The notes below the pieces were generated by a model. It did no database searches and was not told the origin of the DNA. It saw nothing but the letters and a program-made list of their open reading frames with translations. Made by a program: the position numbers and the translations under genes. Shown here in pieces: positions 18,563 to 29,739 of a stretch of 64,000 bases of DNA. This DNA is from Candidula unifasciata (taxonomy: Eukaryota; Mollusca; Gastropoda; Stylommatophora; Geomitridae), in the NCBI GenBank assembly GCA_905116865.2, contig CAJHNH020000702.1:350001-414000 (forward strand). Reading direction: 5' to 3'. How positions within the stretch are numbered: position 1 is the stretch's first letter; every line of letters starts with the position of its first letter.

Positions 18563-21500
18563 TTGACCCACTGCTCATCTAACAACATCTGCCTGAGAGG
18601 TGAAGAATTGGTAGTATTTTGTTGGAAGTTGTAGTGTGTCTACCTGAGAGGTGAAGAATTGGTGGTATTTTGTTGGAAGTTGTAGTGTGTCTGCCTAAGA
18701 GGGGAGGAATTGGTGGTATTTTGTTGGAAGTTGTAGTGTGTCTACCTGAGAGGTGAGGAATTGGTGGTATTTTGTTGGAAGTTGTAGTGTGTCTGCCTGA
18801 GAGGTGAGGAATTGGTGGTATTTTGTTGGAAGTTGTAGTGTGTCTACCTGAGAGGTGAAGAATTGGTAGTATTTTGTTGGAAGTTGTAGTGTGTCTACCT
18901 GAGAGGTGAGGAATTAGTAGTATTTTGTTGGAAGTTGTAGTGTGTCTGCCTAAGAGGGGAGGAATTGGTGGTATTTTGTTGGAAGTTGTAGTGTGTCTAC
19001 CTGAGAGGTGAGGAATTAGTGGTATTTTGTTGGAAGTTGTAGTGTATCTGGCTGAGAGGTAGAGAAATTGTGGTATTTTGTTGGAAGTTGTAGTGTCTAC
19101 CTGAGAGTTGAGGAATTGGTGGTATTTTGTTGGAGGTTGTAGTGTATCTGGCTGAGACGTAGAGAATTGGTGGTATTTTGTTGGAAGTTGTAGTGTGTCT
19201 ACCTGAGAGTTGAGGAATTGGTGGTATTTTGTTAGAAGTTGTAGTGTGTCTGCCTGAGGTGAGGAATTGGTGGTGTTTTGTTGGAAGTTGTAGTTTGTCT
19301 GCCTGAGGTGAGGAATTGGTGGTGTTTTGTTAGAAGTTGAGTGTCTGCCTGAGGTGAGGAAATGGTGGTATTTTGTTGGAAGTTGTAGTGTGTCTACCTG
19401 AAAGGTGAGGAATTGGTGGTATTTTGTTGGAAGTTGTAGTGTGTCTGCCTGAGAGGTGAGGAATTGGTGGTATTTTGTTGGAAGTTGTAGTGTGTCTACC
19501 TGAGAGGTGAAGAATTGGTAGTATTTTGTTGAAAGTTGTAGTGTGTCTACCTGAGAGGTGAAGAATTGGTAGTATTTTGTTGGAAGTTGTAGTGTGTCTA
19601 CCTGAGAGGTGAGGAATTAGTGGTATTTTGTTGGAAGTTGTGTGTCTACCTGAGAGTTGAGGAATTGGTGGTATTTTGTTAGAAGTTGTAGTGTGTCTGC
19701 CTGAGGTGAGGAATTGGTGGTGTTTTGTTGGAAGTTGTAGTTTGTCTGCCTGAGGTGAGGAATTGGTGGTGTTTTGTTAGAAGTTGTAGTGTGTCTGCCT
19801 GAGGTGAGGAAATGGTGGTATTTTGTTGGAAGTTGTAGTGTGTCTACCTGAGAGGTGAGGAATTGGTGGTATTTTGTTGGAAGTTGTAGTGTGTCTGCCT
19901 GAGAGGTGAGGAATTGGTGGTATTTTGTTGGAAGTTGTAGTGTGTCTACCTGAGAGGTGAAGAATTGGTAGTATTTTGTTGGAAGTTGTAGTGTGTCTAA
20001 CTGAGAGGTGAAGAATTGGTAGTATTTTGTTGGAAGTTGTAGTGTGTCTACCTGAGAGGTGAGGAATTAGTGGTATTTTGTTGGAAGTTGTAGTGTGTCT
20101 GCCTAAGAGGGGAGGAATAGGTGGTATTTTGTTGGAAGTTGTAGTGTGTCTACCTGAGAGGTGAGGAATTAGTGGTATTTTGTTGGAAGTTGTAGTGTGT
20201 CTGCCTAAGAGGGGAGGAATTGGTGGTATTTTGTTGAAAGTTGTAGTGTGTCTACCTGAGAGGTGAGGAATTGGTGGTATTTTGTTGGAAGTTGTAGTGT
20301 ATCTGGCTGAGATGTAGAGAATTGGTGGTGTTTTGTTGGAAGTTGTAGTGTGTCTACCTAAGAGGTGAGGAATTGGTGGTATTTTGTTGGAAGTTGTAGT
20401 GTGAATTGGTGGTATTTTTTTTGGAAGTTGTAGTGTGTCTGCCTAAGAGGGGAGGAATTGGTGGCATTTTGTTGGAAGTTGTAGTATATCTGGCTGAGAC
20501 GTAGAGAATTGGTGGTATTTTGTTGGAAGTTGTAGTGTAACTGGCTGAGACGTAGAGAATTTGTGGTGTTTTGTTGGAAGTTGTAGTGTGTCTACCTAAG
20601 AGGTGAGGAATTGGTGGTATTTTGTTGGAAGTTGTAGTGTATCTGGCTGAGACGTAGGGAATTGGTGGTATTTTGTTGGAAGTTGTAGTGTAACTGGCTG
20701 AGACATAGAGAATTGGTGTTTTGTTGGAAGCTGTAGTGTGTCTACCTAAGAGGTGAGGAATTGGTGGTATTTTGTTGGAAGTTGTAGTGTATCTGGCTGA
20801 GAGGTAGAGAAATTGTGGTATTTTGTTGGAAGTTGTAGTGTGTCTACCTGAGAGGTGAGGAATTGGTGGTATTCTGTTGGAAGTTGTAGTGTGTCTACCT
20901 GAGAGTTGAGGAATTGGTGGTATTTTGTTGGAAGTTGTAGTGTATCTGGCTGAGACGTAGAGAATTGGTGGTATTTTGTTGGAAGTTGTAGTGTGTCTAC
21001 CTGAGAGTTGAGGAATTGGTGGTATTTTGTTAGAAGTTGTAGTGTGTCTGCCTGAGGTGAGGAATTGGTGGTGTTTTGTTGGAAGTTGTAGTTTGTCTGC
21101 CTGAGGTGAGGAATTGGTGTTTTGTTAGAAGTTGTAGTGTGTCTGCCTGAGGTGAGGAAATGGTGGTATTTTGTTGGAAGTTGTAGTGTGTCTACTTGAG
21201 AGGTGAGGAATTGGTGGTATTTTGTTGGAAGTTGTAGTGTGTCTGCCTGAGAGGTGAGGAATTGGTGGTATTTTGTTGGAAGTTGTAGTGTGTCTACCTG
21301 AGAGGTGAAGAATTGGTAGTATTTTGTTGGAAGTTGTAGTGTGTCTACCTGAGAGGTGAAGAATTGGTAGTATTTTGTTGGAAGTTGTAGTGTGTCTACC
21401 TAAGAGGGGAGGAATTGGTGGTATTCTGTTAGAAGTTGTAGTGTATCTGGCTGAGACGTAGAGAATTGGTGGTATTTTGTTGGAAGTTGTAGTGTGTCTG

Positions 21501-22372
21501 CCTAAGAGGGGAGGAATTGGTGGTATTCTGTTAGAAGTTGTAGTGTATCTGGCTGAGACGTAGAGAATTGGTGGTATTTTGTTGGAAGTTGTAGTGTAAC
21601 TGGCTGAGACGTAGAGAATTTGTGGTGTTTTGTTGGAAGTTGTAGTGTGTCTACCTAAGAGGTGAGGAATTGGTGGTATTTTGTTGGAAGTTGTAGTGTA
21701 TCTGGTTGAGACGTAGAGAATTGGTGGTATTTTGTTGGAAGTTGTAGTGTAACTGGCTGAGACGTAGAGAATTTGTGGTGTTTTGTTGGAAGTTGTAGTG
21801 TGTCTACCTAAGAGGTGAGGAATTGGTGGTATTTTGTTGGAAGTTGTGTATCTGGCTGAGACGTAGAGAATTTGTGGTATTTTGTTGGAAGTTGTAGTGT
21901 GTCTACCTGAGAGGTGAGGAATTGGTGGTATTCTGTTGGAAGTTGTAGTGTGTCTACCTGAGAGTTGAGGAATTGGTGGTATTTTGTTGGAAGTTGTAGT
22001 GTATCTGGCTGAGACGTAGAGAATTGGTGGTATTTTGTTGGAAGTTGTAGTGTGTCTACCTGAGAGTTGAGGAATTGGTGGTATTTTGTTAGAAGTTGTA
22101 GTGTGTCTGCCTGAGGTGAGGAATTGGTGGTGTTTTGTTGGAAGTTGTAGTTTGTCTGCCTGAGGTGAGGAATTGGTGGTATTTTGTTGGAAGTTGTGTG
22201 TCTGCCTGAGAGGTGAGGAGCCAAGTCCGACAGTCTGCACACAGATAAGCCAGAACTGTAAAACACAAAGCTCAAGTTCTGGAACAAAGACCAAAGTCCA
22301 AGACTGGACAAACAACCAGAACTTTCTACCAGAGTTTATAGCTGCTGAACGTGTAGAAGAAGAAGTGTACCA
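18563..22372 (+). repeat. SINE family 1 copy split by a 51-bp satellite
   Basis: At 18563-18590, ttgacccactgctcatctaa matches the 5' body of SINE family 1. At 22200-22372 the 3' body resumes (agccaagtccgacagtctgc, tcaagttctggaacaaag, ccagagtttatagctgctga) and ends in a gaagaagaag tail. Between them is the tandem array. The unit itself contains the SINE segment tctgcctgagaggtgagga. Confidence 0.8.
18590..22215. repeat. 51-bp satellite array, about 70 copies (3.6 kb)
   Basis: The consensus unit includes tctacctgagaggtgaggaa, ttggtggtattttgttgg and aagttgtagtgtg. Variants (gctgagacgtagag; gcctgaggtgagg) recur in the same order several times, indicating higher-order duplication. Because 51 is a multiple of 3, the array yields a long minus-strand open frame of 17-residue repeats (SGRHTTTSNKIPPIP) that is not a gene. 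It lies in intron B-C of the C1q-like gene. Confidence 0.95.
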
Positions 22373-22939
22373 GTTTATTTCTACAGGTTGTCTGTGTGGT
22401 GACGTGTAGTGGAAGGTTAAGTTACATCAACCCACAGCTGTGGGCTTCGTGTTTATAATATCTAACCATGAATGTGGTTGATGAACTTCAACAAGAATGG
22501 GATTCATGTTGTGCTTTATTATAAGTTGATTTAGCTCTGTAGTAATGCCCCTGATGAGATACAGCGAAATGTGCCAGGCAATAAATTGTGCAATCTATTG
22601 TTTGTGTCTGCTTTATTTAAATCTAACCATGAGCCAAAAGGTACTGCCGCGTGCGGACTCGTGTACGGTGTTATTGAGAAGGTGCCTGTTTAGACATTTC
22701 ACACTTTTAAAAACCATTCTGGAGGGAGAGGAAGGCAAGGGGTGAGCTACGATACAAGTGGGAGGATAACATCAACATACGAACAGCCAGCAGTCTGAGA
22801 GAGTGTACAACCAGGACAAGAGACGGAACATGTTGGAGATTCACTGCAGCCAACCTTTACTGTGGAGATGGCTCCTAATTGACTGATTGATTGTTCAGAG
22901 AAAGTTAGGTTAGTTTATAACTGTTGCTCCATTTTGCAG

Positions 22940-23047
22940 GCAACTTGACACATCAGCCGCAGATCAGTGCAGATTTGGCAAGGCCAGCACTGCCGCCAGT
23001 GACAGATCATCCTTTACCCTTGACTGAAAGTAAATCTCAAGCTTTAG
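22940..23047 (+). CDS. C1q-like gene 2, exon C
   Basis: Acceptor ttgctccattttgcag and donor gctttag|gtaaat. Entered in phase 1 and left in phase 1, it encodes (S)NLTHQPQISADLARPALPP then VTDHPLPLTESKSQAL, a proline-rich linker. Phases fit exons B and D. Confidence 0.6.
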
Positions 23048-23249
23048 GTAAATATTTGAGAACTTGAGACACTTATATATAATTAAGCTGTAGATGTCTG
23101 CCTGTCATGCTTTGAAGTATTAATTACAACATGAATGTGACTAAAATGCTCAACGGGCGGAATGGAAAATATGTGCACAAATATGACCAAACCTGTCAGC
23201 AAAAGCCTTGATCACTAGAGTACTAGATACAACTAACTGCTAAATGGAA

Positions 23250-24190
23250 TGCCAACGCAGGCGCTACACATGAAAAGATTTCAAATGAAAGCAAGAGGCA
23301 GCCCTAGGCGAATATGGATTGATGACATCTACATTGATACGGAATGACAATAGCCACTGAAATGCATCAAGCAATGGATCGCAAACTGTTCCTCCCCACA
23401 ATGCTTGACTGCAGAAGTTGAAATCGATGATGATGGCTAAATACAACACAGACTGACCTGAAATTTCAACTGATAGAACTGGTTAAATTGATTCTCTACT
23501 GGAGGATAGCATAAGCAAGAGATTTAGAGATGTGTGTATGCTGGGAAGAAATTGGTATAGGGTTCTAATCACACTTGACAGGGAATGGCCTGCAGGCACT
23601 GCAGAATCTGAATTTGAGAATGGATTCATGATAATTCCTGTCCGGGTACTGTGAGTATCTATACAGATGGCTGTGTGTGTAAGAGACAGAAGAAGTGTCT
23701 GTGGGGGTTCATTGCAAAAGCGATTGGACAATGCTTGATGCAACAAAGTCTAGGATATGATATTGCAGCATCTAGTTTACAATGGGAATGGAGGCAGTCA
23801 CAGCAGCTTTCCATTGGCTTGAGAAATAGCTGTATACACCGTTCGCGATAGTAGCAGACTCACCAAGCTTGTTAAGAAAGGTGGACAAGTATACTCTTTG
23901 CAGAGTGGCAAGCATCACTTCAGATGCCCTGGATAGATACAATTGTTTGGGGATATTTTCTCCAGGCTATGCAGGAGTGTTGTTAAATAAACAGGCAGAC
24001 TGGCTGGTTCTGCTGAAATTAGTGGGGTATGCCTAACAAGTGAAATGTGGTTAAGGACCTTTTTTCTAGCAAGTGAACAAATCTGAGGCATGAACCAGTC
24101 ATTGTAGTCTGGAGAGAATGGTACAGCTGGGAGTGACCAAAAGATCTGGTCGACACTCTACACTTTACAGCCAGAGTTTCTGGTGGATGC
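23250..24190 (+). mobile_element. RNase-H LINE remnant, uninterrupted paralogue
   Basis: Gives SIYTDGCVCKRQKKCLWGFI and AIGQCLMQQSLGYDIAASSL, equivalent to YTDGSV...GWGF and ASSLxxEVEA of LINE-encoded RNase H, then a GYAGVLLNKQADWLV-like end near 23970-24010. The part from about 23480 aligns with the interrupted copy at 12870-15300 and shows the pre-insertion state at three sites. The segment at 23280-23340 resembles a LINE C-terminal RGSPRRIWIDDI motif. It lies in intron C-D. Confidence 0.7.
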
Positions 24191-24588
24191 TAACCTGGCA
24201 AATGTTGACATGTTGTCTGACATATCTAGCTGCCCATCTGTCAGTGTAGTTGTTTCATATCAAGATGCTCAAAGCAGCAGGTTTGATTCCCATTGGGCCT
24301 AAAACTTCTCATGTTTGTATTACCTGGTACAGGGCTATTCAAGTGGGGGCCCACAGCTGAATCTGGCCTGCAGACACCTTGCAAGTGGACCATTCAGAAA
24401 TTAGGTAGAATGCAAGATGTGGGCAACGATACAAGTGGGGGCCCACAGCTGAATCTGGCCTGCAGACACCTGGTTCACCTGAACAGCCCTGGTTCTAGTT
24501 TGTCCACTGATGTATACTTTATTTCTCTGAATACCAATAAATCTATGAATTTGTCTCTCACCTCTGTTGAAATGTTTTCTTCTCACAG

Positions 24589-24928
24589 TTCAGCGCTTGT
24601 GCTCACTTCTAGGAAGTCTGTGTGCACGACTGGATTCGTTTCAATATGTCACTGATAATGTCCAGGACCTAAGGACCAACTTGGATGCTTCTAAAAGAGT
24701 GACGGAAAAGAAACTGGCAGAGCTGTCAAAAGAGAACCAGCTAATGAGAGATCAGATTGATCGTGAGACTGCTGAAAGGGAGATAAGGGAAGTAAGGATA
24801 TCATGGACATTCAGGACAAGTTGTCTGCCTTGGAGCTGGAGATTTTAAATCTGAAAGTCAACAGGTCTGGCTGTTTGGATGGGAGTGTACAGTCAGTGGA
24901 TGAGGATAGGTCACAGCCATTAGTTAAG
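24589..24928 (+). CDS. C1q-like gene 2, exon D (coiled coil), frame broken
   Basis: The acceptor gttttcttctcacag is strong. Entered in phase 1, it gives VQRLCSLLGSLCARLDSFQY, VTDNVQDLRTNLDASKRVTE and KKLAELSKENQLMRDQIDRE, a heptad-rich coiled coil. The frame fails after ETAER (about 24780), but the -1 frame resumes as DKLSALELEILNLKVN and runs to a donor at ccattagttaag|gtcagt. The exon length is 2 nt off a clean fit. Either an indel has broken the gene or something removes the excess: a GT...AG stretch of 23 nt (24792-24814) would restore the frame exactly. Both the short donor (24791) and the full donor (24928) leave phase 0, matching exon E. Confidence 0.6.
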
Positions 24929-25273
24929 GTCAGTTTCCCTTCCAGCTTTTATCTTTTTAATATTCTGCACAAAATGTATGCATACATTATAAATTTAAAA
25001 TTAGTTCTAGCCTGTTTTATTATTTGCTACAAGAACAGGCATGATGACTTTAGGAGAACCCTATACATGCTGTCTTTTTCTCTTGTGTGTGAAACGTATA
25101 GTAATTGTAGCGAAATGATTCAGTTTTAGAGATTTGAGGAAACCCCACTTTACAGAAATAATGGATAGGGCAGATGGGAAAACCTCCTGACAAAGGAGGA
25201 CATAATTGTAATTAAGAAAAGCATGTTCCACTAGTTGTTGGTGGTTCTCTTGTGAGAAAGGCCTCAAGTGGTA

Positions 25274-25393
25274 AAGTGGTTGCTACTTCATAACTTAAGG
25301 AAAAATGTTTTTTCCGATGGTCTTAGGTGACCCCTGCAAAAGGGTTGTTCGACCTCCCCAGAAGGGTCATGACCCACAGGTTGAGAACCACTG
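25274..25393. mobile_element. SPIN-like hAT fragment
   Basis: Contains gttgctacttcataactt, ccgatggtcttaggtgaccc, aagggttgttcgacctcccc and the terminus ggttgagaaccactg, all SPIN-type by recall. The left end is aagtgg followed directly by internal sequence, so the 5' half is deleted. Located in intron D-E. Confidence 0.7.
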
Positions 25394-25855
25394 AGCTAGA
25401 ATGTCGCAAAGGGGTAGAGGGGGAGTCAATTCAGGTTGTATAAGAGATGATACAGCTGATTTTGTGTCCTTCTCCTCCAGTAGTTAACACTCGGGGTACT
25501 GCAAGTTCTGGAACAAGCTCTGCTGTGTGCCTCATGTACTAAAGTGTACTACATGTATGCTGTGGGTCCACCTTTTGTACAGGCAGCTTGTTGGTTTGCT
25601 CCCCCCACCAGTGGCATCACTTTTTCTGGAGTACTGACATCAGGAAGTGGCAGGGGACATGTCATCATCATCCTGTTGTGCCACTACAGGGCTCGCAGTC
25701 TTTTCCTCCAGTCCGTTCAATCCTGGACAATCCCTTTAATATCATCCACAGAATCCAGCCCAGAAGCTTTGGCCTCTCTCATCAGTTCATTTTTGGGGTT
25801 TCTCTTGGACATCCTCCATTACTTGTTATAATTTTAAAAATTAAAATGCATACTC

Positions 25856-26088
25856 GTAGCTAATTATCTTTGTGTCCTTATTAGGACACAATTGTTCTTT
25901 ATTTGAAGCCCTACTCTGGCTCTTGCCTGGGGCCGCAATATAGCCTGGCCATAAATATGGCCTAAAGGCTGAACGCGGTTTCTGGGACCTCTCCACGGTG
26001 ATCCTCACCCACATGGTGGCACATTGTGTCATTGGGTGTTTATCGCTTGTGTGATGTCCTGGTGGGGTAGAAAGTCAGTCACTCAGTC
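25856..26088 (-). repeat. SINE family 3, single copy with 10-bp target duplication
   Basis: Inverted copy of the unit at 13.6-14.4 kb: ctgaacgcggtttctgggac, ccgcaatatagcctggccat and tcgcttgtgtgatgtcctgg. It is flanked by atgcatactc at 25846-25855 and 26089-26098, a clear target-site duplication that also defines the element ends. Confidence 0.85.
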
Positions 26089-26207
26089 ATGCATACTCAT
26101 CTTTTTATTTTTATTTTTTATTATCATCTATTTATGTGTGTTGACTGATTACACTAAAGTATCGATATATTTTAACCGATTGATGATTATATACTTTTCA
26201 TGTGTAG

Positions 26208-26262
26208 GCTGACAATATGGTGTTGAATGTGCCCTCAGAGATAACTGCTGCTAAAAAGAATG
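26208..26262 (+). CDS. C1q-like gene 2, exon E (small)
   Basis: Acceptor acttttcatgtgtag and a near-consensus donor aatg|gtaagt. A 55-nt exon, phase 0 in and phase 1 out, encoding ADNMVLNVPSEITAAKKN. The short size and the two good splice sites make this plausible; the identity rests on phase agreement. Confidence 0.5.
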
Positions 26263-26834
26263 GTAAGTTTTTTGTTTAGATCGACTGTTCCTGTCATGCC
26301 TCTCCACAGTTCTGAAGTTGTACTACCAGCACACCCGTTTGTTTTTTAGTTGAAAGGAGCAGAATCGCTCTGCACAGTGTTTCTCAACCTGTTTACACCC
26401 AGGGTCCATCAAAATGGAGAAAATTGTCTCACAGCCCACCTTTCACTTAAAACAGGAACCAACAAATGTAGACGGCATTATTTTCATTCTGGTAAGCGCA
26501 GGCCTCACTGGAATTGATAGAGCTGATAGGTTGGCTGGATCCGCTGTCAGTACCGATGAGGAAAAGATGCTGGCAGTGGATAGTGCGCATCATCATCCTT
26601 TGTGTGCCATTAGACGTCACATAAAGCTCACATTTGATTCCTCCACTTCACTCTTTTGCATTCTCCTCTTTCAGTTCCTAATATGGAGTTTACCACAGCA
26701 GTTTTAGCCTCTCGTAATAATGTTCCTCATATTACCCTTGGACCGCGTCTTTTTCTTAGATCTTGTGTATCCCGTTTCAGTGCTTGATTTTGTAATTCTT
26801 TGTTCATTTCATATAGTACACATGGGGAAAAGGT

Positions 26835-26862
26835 GGGGGGGGGGGGGGGGGGGGGGGGGGGG
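26835..26862. repeat. Poly(G) tract, 28 nt
   Basis: Uninterrupted G run in intron E-F. It could form G-quadruplex structure and may be mis-sized in assembly. Confidence 0.9.
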
Positions 26863-26892
26863 TTGCAGATTTAAGGTCAACAAGGAACTGTC

Positions 26893-26990
26893 TGGTAGTC
26901 TTAGTTTCAGCTTCATAGCAAACGGGTCGCCCCATCTTTGCTCGGCTCCTGTGCCAACGAAAAACACTCAGAATGTTTATCACAGTCCCT
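26893..26990 (+). repeat. Dispersed repeat R3, copy 2
   Basis: Near-identical to 17396-17490, including acgggtcgccccatctttgc and gtgccaacgaaaaacact. Confidence 0.75.
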
Positions 26991-27232
26991 TGTGGAAAGA
27001 TTGACAGACTGCTGACTCAGCATATCTAGCATACACTCGCATTAAAGCATACGGTAGCCATCCAAAGTAACAAGGAACTGTATTTTAGGGTAGAAAAAGA
27101 TGTAATAATAATATCTGTGGGTCCTCTTCCCCCAACATTCTAAAGCAGAAGAGGAAGAAAGAAACAAGTGGGTGAAATTAATAAAGAATACTGCTTACAT
27201 TTAAGGGACAACATCAAAAAACAATTGGACAG

Positions 27233-27621
27233 GTTTCTGTACGCAGTGTATGTATGACATCAGTACTGTGTCTCGGTCTCATCCCATCCCATGGGATCTG
27301 TTGAGCATGGACACCAGCGGCGGCTTTGACGACAAAGCTGGAGTGTTTACAGCCGCTATAAACGAGCTCTATTTTGTAAACTTTATCCATCGTCAGACCG
27401 ACAGGAAACCCACGACAATCAGACTGATCTTATCCAGCCAAGTGCCTCGCTGAGAAGATGCAGTGATCACCACCAGCACCACGAAATGTGACGATTATTC
27501 CTTTGGCCAGCAATACATCTTCATGAGCGCTGGAGACATGCTTTATCTGTCTCTGCCTAAGAATGACTGTCGTTACCAGATTCCATTTTTCTCCTGTTCC
27601 TTGTTTTGTGAGGTAACTTAA
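27233..27621 (+). CDS. C1q-like gene 2, terminal exon with C1q-like domain and in-frame TGA
   Basis: The acceptor at ttggacag|gtttct has a weak pyrimidine tract but fits phase 1 from exon E. The domain reads SGGFDDKAGVFTAAINELYF and VNFIHRQTDRKPTTIRLILS, then TGA at 27451-27453, and continues in the same frame with DDYSFGQQYIFMSAGDMLYL and SLPKNDCRYQIPFFSCSLFC to TAA at 27619-27621. The GVFTA-x-x-x-x-LYF strand and the GDxLYLSL strand are C1q/TNF-fold hallmarks. The window-edge gene is its paralogue. With the exon D break, the TGA suggests a recent pseudogene or sequence error. Confidence 0.6.
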
Positions 27622-27783
27622 CAAAGGTCCAGAAATGACAGATTCTAAAGCTGTACGTGGGGATGCTGTCTTGTGATAATTTCAGCAGATGACCAAGTCA
27701 TCTGATTGTGTCACACACTGTCTGTGTCTAACCCTGGCTTGTGTTAACTCAATACTTCATGATGTTCATAAATTCTATTTTAT

Positions 27784-28672
27784 AGATAACTCTCTCTTTC
27801 TCTCTCTTCCTGCTGTCTGTCCACTATGTATGTATCTGCCTACTTACCTACCCATCTGTCCATCTACCTGCCAGTCTGTTCATCTTTTATCCATCTGTCT
27901 ACTTATATACCCATCTGCCCAACTCTATCCATCTGCCTAACTCTAGACATCTGTTTATCCATCTGTTTATCCATCTGCCTAACTATCCATCTGTTTATCC
28001 ATCTGCCTAACTATCCATCTGTTTATCCATCTGCCTAACTATCCATTTGTTTATCCATCTGCCTAACTCTATCCATCTGTTTATCCATTCACCTAACTCT
28101 GTCCATCTGTTTATCTATCTATCAATCTACCTACCTCTCTGTTCGTCTATTTATCCATTTGTCTGTCACCTATATATCCATCTACCTACCTCTGTCCATA
28201 TGTCTGTCTACTTACCTATATATCCATCTACCTACCCCTCTGTCTTATTTATTCATCTAGCTGTCTACTTATATATATCCATCTGCCTGCCTCTTTATCT
28301 GTCTGTCAACTTACCTATATATCCATCTACCTTCCTGTCTGCTTACCTGCATATCCATCTGCCTACTTCTCTATCCATCTATTTTATCCATTTGTCTGTC
28401 TACTTACCTGTATATCCATCTGCCTACCTCTCTATCCATCTATTTATCCATTTGTCTATCTACTTACCTGTTTACCTCTGTCAATCTGTCCATCTGCTTA
28501 CCTATATATATCCACCTACCTACCTCTCTATCTTTTTATCCATCTAGTTGTCTGCACTTCTATCTGCCCATCCATTTGTCAGTCTGCTTACTTATATATC
28601 TATCTACCTACCTGTGTCCATCTGTTTACCTGCCTACCTATCTACCTGTCTGCTTGTCAATCTGGTTGTTAC
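27784..28672. repeat. Degenerate tetranucleotide (CATC/TGTC/TACC) array
   Basis: About 0.9 kb of decayed tetranucleotide repeat (ccatctgtctacctacc variants). The open frames of Leu, Ser, Ile, Tyr and Pro are by-products. Confidence 0.9.
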
Positions 28673-29000
28673 ACTTTCCTTCTATTTGCGGTGTCTGTAT
28701 GTTGTAATTAAAGCTGTGTGCGGTAGCAAACTACCAGTTTGTTACCAGAAATATTTTTTTAAATAGTATAATCTAAATATTTGAAAGTTTTTGAAAGTGC
28801 TAACATTATCACAAAACAAATTTGTTTGTGAATATTAATATGACCACAGACACATTGTGCATTTGTTTAGGAGTGGTTTTCAGTTCAAAGTTAACGTTAA
28901 CTTTAGCTTAACTTAACCGGTGAGTGTGAGGTCATTACCACGGAGACTCTGCACATTGATATCTGTTATCTTTTTTTCTCTGCTCACTTTATTTGATTAA
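28673..29000. other. Unannotated AT-rich DNA
   Basis: No feature recognised between the tetranucleotide array and the next LINE fragment. Confidence 0.3.
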
Positions 29001-29039
29001 AGATAATTTTTTGTTTGAAGTATGATTTGTGTGTATGTT

Positions 29040-29420
29040 GATATTTTTAAAATGACAACACGGGAGATAAGATGTATAAGAAATGTGGGGAAAGTAAAAA
29101 GAGACAATAAAGAAATGAGAACAAGGGTAGGCACAGTACTGGTCAGTGACTTCAAAGAATGAAATGGTTTGGTCATGGAGTCAGAATTTAACAAGATAGC
29201 CAGCAGCTAGAGTGTGTACTACATGAGAACAGCAGGTAACAAGGCAAGAAAGAGATGGATGAAGGGAATAAAGGAGATGCTATAGTATGTCATTGAGGCA
29301 AGCTATCCAACTAGCAAAAGATAGGGCACTACATACAACCTCTGCGATGATTTATGGCAAAAGTAGGAAAGACGGAGAACAACTAAGGCAGTTACTAATA
29401 AACTACGAACATTCATTAAC
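29040..29420 (+). mobile_element. LINE 3'-end fragment
   Basis: Broken frames with a LINE C-terminal pattern: TRVGTVLVSDFKEMKWFGHG, then KARKRWMKGIKEML-like sequence. No intact domain. Confidence 0.45.
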
Positions 29421-29423
29421 TGG

Positions 29424-29716
29424 TTCCCCGTGTGGGTTCCGGGGCCCCATCGTGGGGAAAACAAGAATAGACCCTCTGCCTACCCAAAAGCATGTCGTAA
29501 GAGTCGACTAATTGGGGAGCTTCCTTTGAAGTCGGAGTGCATCTGCCTGAGAGGCAAGGAACCAACAGTCTGCATTCAAGTGAATCAGATCTGTAAAACT
29601 GATGCACACGCAACACTCAAGTTCTGGAGCAGGACTGCAGTTCAGAAGCGGACGAACATCCAGAACTTTCCACCAGAGTGTACAGCTGGTGAACGCGAAG
29701 AAGAAGAAGAAGATTA
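29424..29716 (+). repeat. SINE family 1, well preserved copy
   Basis: Begins ccccgtgtgggttccggggc and continues gggaaaacaagaatagaccc, cccaaaagcatgtcgtaaga, tgcctgagaggcaaggaacc, caacactcaagttctggagc and ccagagtgtacagctggtga, ending in a gaagaagaagaag tail. Other copies: 32727-32999 (+), 56395-56610 (+), 33838-33945 (+, partial), and inverted at 39797-40196, 41108-41285, 43817-44098 and 58117-58385. A tRNA-like head sits at 63762-63830 before the copy at the right edge. Confidence 0.85.
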
Positions 29717-29739
29717 ACTGGTGCCTGTGCAGTATAGAG

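Noticed and set aside
18590..22215. CRISPR-like regular spacing
   Set aside because: The repeats are directly contiguous with no unique spacers, and the sequence is clearly eukaryotic.
21125..22315. A 396-codon minus-strand frame with SGRHTTTSNKIPPIP repeats
   Set aside because: By-product of the 51-bp unit being 17 codons long; the array derives from a SINE.
26379..26480. A fifth SPIN-like copy starting cagtgtttctcaacctgttt
   Set aside because: The left terminus is suggestive, but no matching internal blocks or right terminus could be followed, so it was not annotated.
27451..27453. Selenocysteine recoding of the in-frame TGA
   Set aside because: No SECIS-like element was seen downstream, the C1q fold has no known selenoprotein, and the same gene has another frame break, so decay or error is simpler.
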